Source: Bacteroidales bacterium
Lineage (GTDB): Bacteria > Bacteroidota > Bacteroidia > Bacteroidales > VadinHA17
NCBI GenBank assembly: GCA_003142255.1
Contig: PLLO01000007.1
Span: forward strand, 1-64,000
DNA: 64,000 bases
Direction: 5' to 3'
Of the stretch, positions 1 through 8,565 are shown in pieces. The position numbers and the translations under genes were made by a program. The stretch's first letter is position 1, and every line of letters starts with the position of its first letter. The notes beneath the pieces are model-generated. The model saw nothing but the letters and a program-made list of their open reading frames with translations. It was not told the DNA's origin and made no database searches.

Positions 1-203
1 AAATCGAAATCACTTTTCCCAATTATATCAGCCTCTTTAGCACCAAAATACCTTTCATATTTTGGATTACATAAAAGATATTTACCATCAGTATCTTTAA
101 GGCATACCAAATCAGGAATAGTTTCGATCAATATTCTGAGTCTTTTCCGTTCATCTTCAAGCAATTTCTTTTCTTTGGTATTCTCTGTTGAGTCCTGTAC
201 CAT
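1..203 (-). CDS. PAS-domain sensor protein (probably histidine kinase), partial, runs off window
   Basis: Own translation of the minus strand: MVQDSTENTKEKKLLEDERKRLRILIETIPDLVCLKDTDGKYLLCNPKYERYFGAKEADIIGKSDFD; typical PAS core 'ETIPDLVCLKDTDGKYLLCNPKYERYFG'. Open to window edge. Confidence 0.7.
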   Translation of the reverse strand, partial: MVQDSTENTKEKKLLEDERKRLRILIETIPDLVCLKDTDGKYLLCNPKYERYFGAKEADIIGKSDFD

Positions 204-464
204 CTGGTAAATTATTTTGTAATCGAAATTTTATTTTCAAAGGTACTAAAACCATGGCTATCAATCATTAGTATTCAGGGAATCGTTTTATAGATCACTT
301 AAAGGTGCAAAAGTGCAACGAGTGGAGGCAAAACTGCATTTTCGGAATGTCAGGCAGGAAAAACTTTTAAAAGTGGATCAATATTATCCTGTTAGGCAAT
401 CTGGAAAGTCTTTAATTAGAAATTTTTAAGTTACATAGTCAAAATTAGAGTTATTTCACGGGTC

Positions 465-570
465 AGAAAAAGCATGTGTTTGGCAGCGTCAGGTTGACTT
501 TGTGTGAGGGTAGCCAAACTTTTGCTTGCGCGCTGGCAATCAAGTCATTACGGAAGGCCCTTACAGCTAA
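465..570. repeat. Degenerate repeat copy upstream of the LRR locus (related to 5047-5229)
   Basis: 'AAAAAGCATGTGTTTGGCAGCG' and 'AAACTTTTGCTTGCGCGCTGGCAATCAAGTCA...CCTTACAGCTAAC' resemble 'AAAAAAGCATGTGTTTTGCAGCG' and 'AAAACTCTTGCTTGCGAGTTGGAAGTCA...CCTTACAGCTAAC' at 5047-5229. Confidence 0.65.
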
Positions 571-1002
571 CGGCCCGGCAATAAAGGTTGTAAGCGTTGT
601 TGAGCGATTTAAGGTCGAAAAGTAGTGTCCCAGTAGAAAATACAATGCTGTGAGGCCGGAAGGAGCGAAGTATGGCGCGGTTTTTGCCAGTCCCGGCGAA
701 AGATATAATTGTCTCGGTTGCAGGATTTGTCCAGAGCCGGAGTCACGGATTTGGTAGATGAGTGATAAGTTTTGTGTCACGATAAAACTGTCAAGGTGGC
801 GAGCAAAAATTGTGACAAGTTTATTACCCCAACCGTCCGTGTTAGCGGATAAGGCGTGTTTGGAGTCAAGTTACAAATCTACATATCTAGAGTTTACCAG
901 AACACCTTTATTAAATTCTAAAAACAAGTCTTTTTCAAAGATTCGCATATACTAGCATAAAAAACATTTTTTTATACAATGTTTTCATAGATTATATCTT
1001 CA

Positions 1003-1548
1003 TTATTTTCGTATTACTAACTTATTAATGTATTGCTTGTTTTTAATAACAACTTTTAGTATGTATATTCCGCTTACCTGATTTGTCAAATCAATTTGGT
1101 AATTGTCTACATAAGTCAATTCCTTTCGAAATACTTCAGCACCAATCAAGTTTGAAACCGAAACCTCACTATTTTTTCCTGAATTCTGAGTGAATTCAAG
1201 AGTTATCATACCGGTAGTTGGATTTGGATGAACCTTTAAACCATCAGAAATAGAGATATTTTCATTAGCCCTGGTTAGTATTGACAGGTCAGTAAAATAG
1301 ATTAATCCAACTGAAGTAAAATTCATGTCCTGCTTCAAACCATTTTGCCAACAAGAGAACGAACCATTGTTGTCGAATGTTAATTTTAATCCTTCTATAG
1401 GAACTTGTTGATATCTTCCATTCGTTAGTTGAATCGTAAATTTTTGCTGCGCAGATATCTTCTGGTTAGCATATATAAGGACAATTACCATTGCTAACTT
1501 GAATCCTAAAGTGATGGTCAGGCGCATATTATTTATTTTGGTTTTCAT
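1003..1548 (-). CDS. T9SS type A sorting domain-containing protein
   Basis: ORF with signal-peptide-like N-terminus and C-terminal 'VHPNPTTGMITLEF...GIYILKVVIKNKQYINKLVIRK', a typical Por secretion-system CTD. Confidence 0.8.
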   Translation of the reverse strand: MKTKINNMRLTITLGFKLAMVIVLIYANQKISAQQKFTIQLTNGRYQQVPIEGLKLTFDNNGSFSCWQNGLKQDMNFTSVGLIYFTDLSILTRANENISISDGLKVHPNPTTGMITLEFTQNSGKNSEVSVSNLIGAEVFRKELTYVDNYQIDLTNQVSGIYILKVVIKNKQYINKLVIRK

Positions 1549-1607
1549 TGGTTTTTATCTTTTTTTTGAATTAGACTTCTAATAAAATGAGAATATCTAA
1601 ACATCTA

Positions 1608-4517
1608 TCATTCAAATATTTTCTTATTCATTATGACAGGTGGAGAAAGTAATTCTGTTTCTTGTTCACGTTTTGCATTGATGATTGTGGCAGATTTTAA
1701 AACTGGCTCGTATTTATCCTTTGCAACGAAATCGTCCCACACATAGGCAACTCCTGCGGCCTGAAGTATGTGCTTAACAATCTGTTCACGGCTTGGACCA
1801 TTGAAATAATGCAGCTTACTGTCAAGCATAGAGCTGGTTTCCTCCGGACGCCAAACACCCTTCCAATAATAAAAACCACCTTCGTAAGTTCCCACCATGG
1901 TGTAGTTGGAATTACCGATAAAGTGAGCCCAGGGAGGATTAGTATTCGTTAGCGATATATTCTGAAACCATCCTTTAGATTGTGCTTCAATTAAAGCGTC
2001 ACGATCGGCTTGTTTAATTGTTTCATAGTAATCGATATATTCATCGCCGAGTTTCCCTAATCCATGGCCTATTGCTTCATGTTGAAGGACTCCGGCAAAG
2101 TTTTCTGCATCTGAAGGTATTGAAATAAACGAAACTGAACCATCATCATACATATAAGAAGTTCCTGCCCTTCCTGTCGAATTTAGAATTGTAATTATGT
2201 GGGTTTCACCAGAAATGATTTCTTCCACTTTCTGTGCATACTCCTTAATTTTAGTAATATCACCACTTATCCCTCGATTTTCACCAAATTTTGAACTGAA
2301 TATCGTTTCTGAGGAATCCATAAAAACACCGTTCTTTGACACAGCATTCACCGCATACACATTGAAGTATTCGCGATAGCTTCTGGTTGGTTCAACAGAG
2401 AAGAAATGCTCCATTGCTTCATGCATCTTTTGCTCGTACAATCCACCGGCGACCATAGTTGTATCAACAAATCCATCACCCATTAACACGATATTCACCC
2501 CTGTTCCAATTGTCGCACTCTGCAACTTTGTTACTTTGCCATCCTGGCTGAAATCCTTCGATTGATATAATTCTAATGGTCCAAGTTCAGATGTAATGAA
2601 TTTCTCAAAATCCTCCCTTTTGTCCCATAATTGATCAGAAAAAACAATTTCTCCATTTTGGTTGACAATATGAACGTTAGGGACAGTCCTATTTGGGAAG
2701 TTCGCAAATTCTGCACCATAATCAATAATTAGATTTGTCCATGATATTTGGTTGTCTTGGATATAATTTTCTATGGAGTTGACTTCAACCTTACTTGCTC
2801 TGATATACGATATAATACCCAACCCCTTGTTGTTAAAATTCTCATTTACAGTTTTAAGAATGGGAAGAAATTTTCCTGAGAACGGATCCGAGAGAGACCA
2901 TGTAAAAACCACAGTAAGTTTATTCGATGCAAAAACAGAATCTAAGTCGAAAGTTTTATTATCAATATCTGTTACAATAGTATCAACTGTCTTTACGATT
3001 TCACGCTCCAATTCGAAACCAGGCTGTTGTTCGACAATGCCCCACACGAGTTCATTCCATTTGGGATGGTTTATGAGTGAGGTGGGAATAACCCCTGAAA
3101 AACGGTTATTGGTAATGTCCAAAACAGACAATTTGGGTAATGAATATAAGATCGCAATCTCTCTTGGGATTTCACCTATATAATAATTAAAACTTAAATC
3201 CATAAGATTCAAATTCTGGAGTTGTCCCAATTCAACAGGAATCGCACCATCAAGGTGATTACAACTCAAATTTAAATATTCAAGGTTAGACAATTGCCCT
3301 AATTCAGATGGTATAGCACCTGTTAGAAAATTTGAATTTATACTCAAATATTGAAGTTTCGACAACTTTCCTAATTCAGGAGGTATGGATCCGGTTAATT
3401 CGTTAAGCATCAGACTCAAAGTTTTCAAATTGGACAAATTCCCTAATTCAGGAGGTATGGAACCTGAAAATGAATTATCATACAGATATAAGTATTCTAA
3501 GTTTGATAATCTCCCAAGTTCGGATGGAATAGTCCCGGAAAATTTGATACCTGATAAGTCCAGACGGGTAAGGTTCGACATTTGGAATAATTCCGAAGGG
3601 ATAGTCCCGGAAAATGGATTGCGGGCTAAGCACAAGCTTTGAAGTTTCGATAATTGAGCCAATTCACCAGGAATGATTCCGTTAAGTTTATTATCATTTA
3701 GCCATAACTCATTCAAATCAGAAAGTTCAAATAATGCTAATGGGATAGTACCTGTAAGTTGATTATATGATAACAATAATCCTTTCAGTTTTAAAAGTGT
3801 ACCTAATTCTGCTGGAATAGGACCAGTAAGTTGGTTACCAGAAAGACACAGGTTAATTAATTTATTTAACCTCCTTATTTCAGTGGGGATAGTCCCGGTA
3901 ATTTGATTGTTAGGTAAATACAGATTATTTAAATTAACCAACTTCCCAAGTTCTGCAGGAATTGAACCTGTTAACTTATTGCTCGTTAAATTTAGCCATT
4001 CCAAACACGTTAAATTTCCGAATTCAGTCGGAATAGACCCAGAAAGCTGATTGACTTGTAAGTTTAGAGACTTTAAATTTGTTAATGTAGCGAACTCACG
4101 TGGCATATCACCTTGAAGATTATTAAAATCTAGATTAAGTTCTGACAACCTCCCATTTGAGTTTGTAATTACACCATACCATTCATTAAGTGGTTTGTCG
4201 CTGCACCAATTAGTTTTGTTTATCCAGTTTGGTCCACCTGTGGCATTATAAAATGCAATTAATGCATCACGGTCTGTTTCTGCAGTTCCCAAATCAGGAA
4301 TCGTTTTAATACTATCAATTTCAGCAATTGGGATGTCTGTAGTCGATGCGTTCCAATTATGGATTCGCATTGTAGCTTCATTAGGGAAAGTAACGCTGTC
4401 AATTGAGGATGTTAGTGTTTCTATATTAATTCCATTTTTCTTAAACACAACCAATTTATCCTGAGCAATGCCGGAAATAGGAATTAATAACAACAGGATT
4501 GTGTAGTATTTTTTCAT
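1608..4517 (-). CDS. Leucine-rich-repeat protein with thioredoxin-like segment and M64 (IgA-peptidase-like) metallopeptidase domain
   Basis: Start adjusted to MKKYYTILLLLIPISGIAQ (signal peptide). About 15 LRRs of 24 aa (LxxLxLxxNxLTGxIPxELGxL); 'VNIVLMGDGF...' and zinc motif 'LQHEAIGHGLGKLGDEY' as in Peptidase_M64. Confidence 0.85.
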   Translation of the reverse strand: MKKYYTILLLLIPISGIAQDKLVVFKKNGINIETLTSSIDSVTFPNEATMRIHNWNASTTDIPIAEIDSIKTIPDLGTAETDRDALIAFYNATGGPNWINKTNWCSDKPLNEWYGVITNSNGRLSELNLDFNNLQGDMPREFATLTNLKSLNLQVNQLSGSIPTEFGNLTCLEWLNLTSNKLTGSIPAELGKLVNLNNLYLPNNQITGTIPTEIRRLNKLINLCLSGNQLTGPIPAELGTLLKLKGLLLSYNQLTGTIPLALFELSDLNELWLNDNKLNGIIPGELAQLSKLQSLCLARNPFSGTIPSELFQMSNLTRLDLSGIKFSGTIPSELGRLSNLEYLYLYDNSFSGSIPPELGNLSNLKTLSLMLNELTGSIPPELGKLSKLQYLSINSNFLTGAIPSELGQLSNLEYLNLSCNHLDGAIPVELGQLQNLNLMDLSFNYYIGEIPREIAILYSLPKLSVLDITNNRFSGVIPTSLINHPKWNELVWGIVEQQPGFELEREIVKTVDTIVTDIDNKTFDLDSVFASNKLTVVFTWSLSDPFSGKFLPILKTVNENFNNKGLGIISYIRASKVEVNSIENYIQDNQISWTNLIIDYGAEFANFPNRTVPNVHIVNQNGEIVFSDQLWDKREDFEKFITSELGPLELYQSKDFSQDGKVTKLQSATIGTGVNIVLMGDGFVDTTMVAGGLYEQKMHEAMEHFFSVEPTRSYREYFNVYAVNAVSKNGVFMDSSETIFSSKFGENRGISGDITKIKEYAQKVEEIISGETHIITILNSTGRAGTSYMYDDGSVSFISIPSDAENFAGVLQHEAIGHGLGKLGDEYIDYYETIKQADRDALIEAQSKGWFQNISLTNTNPPWAHFIGNSNYTMVGTYEGGFYYWKGVWRPEETSSMLDSKLHYFNGPSREQIVKHILQAAGVAYVWDDFVAKDKYEPVLKSATIINAKREQETELLSPPVIMNKKIFE

Positions 4518-4887
4518 GGATTTATAAATTAACATTGAGTTCTAAAAATAATTCATAACCGTTTCTTTTAAGCTTGACTAAAACGATTGCGTAAACGCCA
4601 ACGTGGTGTTTATTTCTGACTTGTGTGTGGAATCATTTTCGTTAATGTAGTAAATATAAGAAAATTCCAATACTTAAATACTATTGTCAAAGGTCTAATG
4701 TGTTAAGAGGACTTTTTATCTGATCGAGACCCTTGGTGCTTTAGTGGGTATTGATCTAAGTGGTTTAACTGCTTTCGAGCCGCAATTAGGTGTTTAGAAG
4801 GCAAAGTCAGGGTTGGCAAAAAGCATATGTTTTGCAGCGGTAGCTGCCAAAAATTTAGTTTTTAATAATCTAAATTGATGGATAGAA

Positions 4888-5040
4888 GTTGTTGTGTCAT
4901 GATTAAGTTAACTAGGCGGCAAAATCCAAGTGTACTGGCAGGAGTTGTCACGTTATGATATAGTTGTCAAGAGGGCAAAGTCCCGGTAAACTTGCAGAGG
5001 TCGTCGTGTCATGATGAAGTTGTCTAAGTGGCGAAGTTCA
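4888..5040. repeat. Degenerate tandem repeat, 56-bp period (3 clear units plus a partial at about 4790)
   Basis: Unit starts at 4888 (GTTGTTGTGTCATGAT), 4944 (GTTGTCACGTTATGAT) and 5000 (GTCGTCGTGTCATGAT), each followed by AAGTT/TAGTTGTC...GGCRAAG; a single related copy lies at about 769-803. Confidence 0.75.
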
Positions 5041-5082
5041 GGTAGGCAAAAAAGCATGTGTTTTGCAGCGCAGGGACGGTTA

Positions 5083-5145
5083 ACCCTGTGAAATATCGCA
5101 TAACTACAAATGTCGTCTTTTATATTAAACATTATTTCACAGGGT
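5083..5145. repeat. 13-bp perfect inverted repeat (ACCCTGTGAAATA ... TATTTCACAGGGT), 37-bp spacer
   Basis: Read directly: 5083-5095 and 5133-5145. Confidence 0.8.
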
Positions 5146-6102
5146 GAAGGGAAGGGCAGAAAAACTCTTGCTTGCGAGTTGGAAGTCATGGTACAGTGAG
5201 GATATGCGGTAATTTGCCTTACAGCTAACTTATCTGTATGATCAGCGAAGTTGAAATTTATACTTTAAAAAGGTTGGATATGTGTATGTTTATTTATTAA
5301 TAGTCACAAAACGACCCAAATTGATTAATCCGGACCAAACAGATGTTATCTTCCTCTGAAAAATTCAAATTTCCGCTATCAAAAACTGGAATAATCTATG
5401 ATTATGGAACAATTATTCAATGCTTTCGCCCCGTCAGTCACATATTGTAAATGTCCCGACAAGGTAAATGAGCTCCATGAACCCCAAATCCTTTAATAAT
5501 CTCTCGCGCTTGTAGTATTGCATACCAAATTTACACAACTGTTTAAATAAAAGGAAGGATTTAATAATAAAATATAATGCTACTCATATAAAGTCAATCG
5601 TAATATTTGATTGTATTAGAGAAATAACTATGTTTTCGATATGTATTACAAAAGCCGGACAATCTCAGGACATGTATTGCAAATTTTGACTTTCACATAA
5701 TCGTGCCGCTTTTATTCCATAACGGTCAGATGACCATCACGTGGTGGTACTCACTTATTGCTTGAGGTATGTAGCAAGACAATTCAATTAGTAATGTCTC
5801 TTTTATTTAATAAATGTCCGTTTATTTATCCCATGTAATTTGAGAAAGTTATTCATTGTGCCTAAACGTCTTAGGATCTTTTTTGAATGATTTATTTTGG
5901 GGAGTATTATTCAAGGGTTGAACTATTACCTTGCGCTTAATGCTTTAAGGCAATAATAAATTTCAAAATCCGTATGACAACCCGTAAGTGGTCTTTTTAG
6001 CTGAGAAGCTAGCTTAAATAAAAAAGTGTACAGTTTGTTTTTTTGTCTTTCGACTGTATACAAAACTGTACACCTGACTTTTTTTGATCTTCGCAAACCC
6101 TG

Positions 6103-6176
6103 TCGGGGTGATCCGACTTGAACGGACGACCCCTTGCACCCCATGCAAGTGCGCTAGCCAACTGCGCCACACCCCG
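6103..6176 (-). tRNA. tRNA-Pro (anticodon GGG)
   Basis: Minus strand CGGGGTG TG GCGCAGTTGGCTAGCGC A CTTGC ATGGGGT GCAAG GGGTC GTCCG TTCAAGT CGGAT CACCCCG A; full cloverleaf, U33, GGG at 34-36, C1:G72 and A73 typical of tRNA-Pro. Confidence 0.92.
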
Positions 6177-6297
6177 AAAAATTCCTACGCAAAAATAATC
6201 AACAATTCTGATTATCCAAATAGCAACAAAATCACCCAGCCCTGAAACTTAGTCATGGATTTTTATAATTTTACCTTTAATTAAACTGAAAACAGAT

Positions 6298-7293
6298 ATG
6301 GAATTATTTAAGCCTGTGGATATCCAATCGCAGCCTGCAAAAGCTGAAGAAGGGCATGCAGAGAAGGTAAAATGCCTCATAATAGGCTCAGGACCTGCCG
6401 GATATACTGCAGCAATCTACGCCTCGAGAGCAAATCTAAAGCCTGTGCTCTATACCGGTTTGCAAATGGGAGGCCAGCTTACCCTTACTACAGAAGTTGA
6501 TAACTTCCCCGGTTATCCGGAAGGTATTCCAGGTCCCGAAATGATGGAAGACCTCAAGAAGCAGGCTGAAAGATTCGGTACTGATATCCGTTTTGGCATT
6601 GCAACTGATGCGGATTTCTCAGGCCGGACACACAAAGTGGTGATCGACGAAAACAAAGTTATTGAAGCCGATGTGGTTATCATTGCCACAGGGGCGACTG
6701 CAAAATACCTTGGCATTGAGGCTGAAAAGAAATATGCGGGACAGGGAGTATCTGCCTGCGCTACATGCGATGGATTCTTTTACAGGAAGAAGGATGTTGC
6801 AGTTGTCGGAGGTGGTGATACTGCAGCTGAAGAAGCAACTTATCTTTCAGGATTATGCAATAAAGTATATCTTATTGTAAGAAGGAATGTTCTGAGAGCA
6901 TCAAAAACCATGCAGGATAAAGTGACGAGAACTTCGAACATAGAAATCCTATGGGAACATCAGCCGGTTGACCTTTTCGGTGAGAATGGAGTTGAAGGAG
7001 CCCTGCTGGTAAAGAAAAAGGGAACCCCGCAGGAAGAGATGGTAAAAATAAAAATTGACGGATTCTTCCTGGCAATTGGGCATACACCGAATTCAGCTGT
7101 CTTTAAAAAGTTCATCGAAACAGATGAAACCGGATATATTAAAACAGTTCCCGGAACCACTAAAACAAATGTCCCGGGTATATTTGCCGCCGGCGATGTT
7201 CAGGACTCCCGATACAGGCAGGCTATCACGGCTGCCGCATCAGGATGTATGGCAGCTGTCGACGCTGAATGTTATTTGTCAGAGATAAAATGA
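6298..7293 (+). CDS. trxB: Thioredoxin-disulfide reductase
   Basis: GSGPAGYTAAIYASRA FAD motif, CATCDG redox motif, GGGDTAAEEA NADPH motif. Confidence 0.95.
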   Translation: MELFKPVDIQSQPAKAEEGHAEKVKCLIIGSGPAGYTAAIYASRANLKPVLYTGLQMGGQLTLTTEVDNFPGYPEGIPGPEMMEDLKKQAERFGTDIRFGIATDADFSGRTHKVVIDENKVIEADVVIIATGATAKYLGIEAEKKYAGQGVSACATCDGFFYRKKDVAVVGGGDTAAEEATYLSGLCNKVYLIVRRNVLRASKTMQDKVTRTSNIEILWEHQPVDLFGENGVEGALLVKKKGTPQEEMVKIKIDGFFLAIGHTPNSAVFKKFIETDETGYIKTVPGTTKTNVPGIFAAGDVQDSRYRQAITAAASGCMAAVDAECYLSEIK

Positions 7294-7332
7294 TACTTTA
7301 AAATTGTTTCAACAAATTACAGGAGGAGAAGG

Positions 7333-7719
7333 ATGAAGACTTTTAAGAAGACCTTTAAGATCAATGCTGAACCATCTGATGTATATTCAGCGCTTACGAA
7401 TCCAAATACTATTGAACTCTGGTCAGGATATCATGCAGTTATGCAGGAAGAACCCGGAACCGAGTTTTCCCTCTGGGAAGGTGATATTACCGGCAAGAAC
7501 CTGGAATTTGTCCATGATAAAAAGGTCGCCCAGGAATGGTATTTTGACGAACAACCCGATAAATCTATTGTAACAATAACTATTCAGCCTGACAAGGAGG
7601 ATTCATTGGTAACTGTAGAACATACAAATATTCCCGATGACGATTTTGCCGATATTGCGGAAGGATGGCGTGAGTATTATATCGGAGCCATAATCAGCTT
7701 CTTCAATCCTAATTTTTAA
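7333..7719 (+). CDS. SRPBCC (START-like/AHSA1-type) domain protein
   Basis: FKINAEPSDVYSALTNPNTIELWSG...WYFDEQPDKSIVTITIQPD pattern; ORF size and position. Confidence 0.75.
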   Translation: MKTFKKTFKINAEPSDVYSALTNPNTIELWSGYHAVMQEEPGTEFSLWEGDITGKNLEFVHDKKVAQEWYFDEQPDKSIVTITIQPDKEDSLVTVEHTNIPDDDFADIAEGWREYYIGAIISFFNPNF

Positions 7720-7769
7720 TAAGGCTACATTGAAAGGTTTAACGCCTCCTGGCCTGATGACAGGAGTTG

Positions 7770-8423
7770 TTAATTATTTTGACGGGCTTCGACGTTGGAA
7801 AATATCCCATAAAGATCTTCGGTACATGCATAAATAAGTGTACTAATGCCTTTAAAGGATTGAGTATGGGCGTGTTCCTGCACATTCTCATCCCAGGAGG
7901 GAACCCAGGAAAGAATATAGTTTTTGATGAACCTGCAGATCTCCTTTTTCATCTCGCAGCAGCTGGGTTCATCATCAAGCAACAGGTATTTTTCGACAAG
8001 CTTTGTAAGAAAAAGCAGCTCTATGCCAAGGTGATCAGCAGGTTTCCCGGGTTTTATCGGGTGCCAGCCGTATGAATTATAAAACTCTGCTACCTCCATT
8101 TCAACGGGTACTCCATTATTTCTTCCGGCAAGATAAATTGATGCGCGGGCAGGTGCAAACGGCAATACTCTCTCGTCAAAGAGATTGAAATAATCGTCGG
8201 CCAGCATTTGCCTGCATTTCACTTTATCTTCGCATGGGTCCCTAAGGAGTGAAGCGGCTTTTAAAAACCGGGGATTTAAGCTTGAAACCGGAAGCTTTTT
8301 AAGTGTTCCATTAGTCCAGAAATCAACTATACACTCATCGGTGGGCTCACTCATTATCATGCTCCCTGCAAAATACAGTAGCAGGTTATATCCTTTTAGT
8401 ATATTATTACGATCATGTTCCAT
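7770..8423 (-). CDS. TorD/DmsD-family molecular chaperone
   Basis: 'FYNSYGWHPIKPGKPADHLGIELLFLTKLVEKYLLL' matches the TorD-family motif (Y/F...PDHLxxELxFL). Confidence 0.75.
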   Translation of the reverse strand: MEHDRNNILKGYNLLLYFAGSMIMSEPTDECIVDFWTNGTLKKLPVSSLNPRFLKAASLLRDPCEDKVKCRQMLADDYFNLFDERVLPFAPARASIYLAGRNNGVPVEMEVAEFYNSYGWHPIKPGKPADHLGIELLFLTKLVEKYLLLDDEPSCCEMKKEICRFIKNYILSWVPSWDENVQEHAHTQSFKGISTLIYACTEDLYGIFSNVEARQNN

Positions 8424-8512
8424 AAAGTCAAATTACCAGGCCCGGAAATTAATGAAGCGTTTTTTGTGAGGCAATTCACTGTAGTATAACGAACGACAGA
8501 AGAATTTGTTCG

Positions 8513-8541
8513 AAAAAAAAGGGCTCTCGTGGTGAGAGCCC
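8513..8541 (-). terminator. Rho-independent terminator
   Basis: Minus strand GGGCTCTC-ACCAC-GAGAGCCC followed by 8 T; directly downstream of the CDS ending at 8566. Confidence 0.85.
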
Positions 8542-8565
8542 TGTAATATTTGGAGTGTTTTACTT

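Noticed and set aside
550-620. Possible integron attC site (CAGCTAACGG...GCGTTGTTG)
   Set aside because: Does not cleanly match the RYYYAAC/GTTRRRY boxes and no integron integrase is present; retained only as part of the repeat finding.
463-780. 105-aa minus-strand ORF and neighbouring 758..955 plus ORF
   Set aside because: Both overlap the degenerate repeat elements; no signal or family features. Most likely chance ORFs in repeat DNA.
1003-4535. Phage or transposon origin of the LRR locus
   Set aside because: No transposase, integrase or phage structural gene is visible; mobility is only inferred from repeats.
4888-5040. Possible CRISPR array
   Set aside because: Units are degenerate along their whole length with a 56-bp period and no conserved-repeat/variable-spacer contrast; no cas genes.
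5926-6144. 72-aa minus-strand ORF
   Set aside because: Overlaps the tRNA-Pro(GGG) gene.
7767-8075. 102-aa plus-strand ORF
   Set aside because: Antisense to the TorD-like gene, which has a recognisable family motif.
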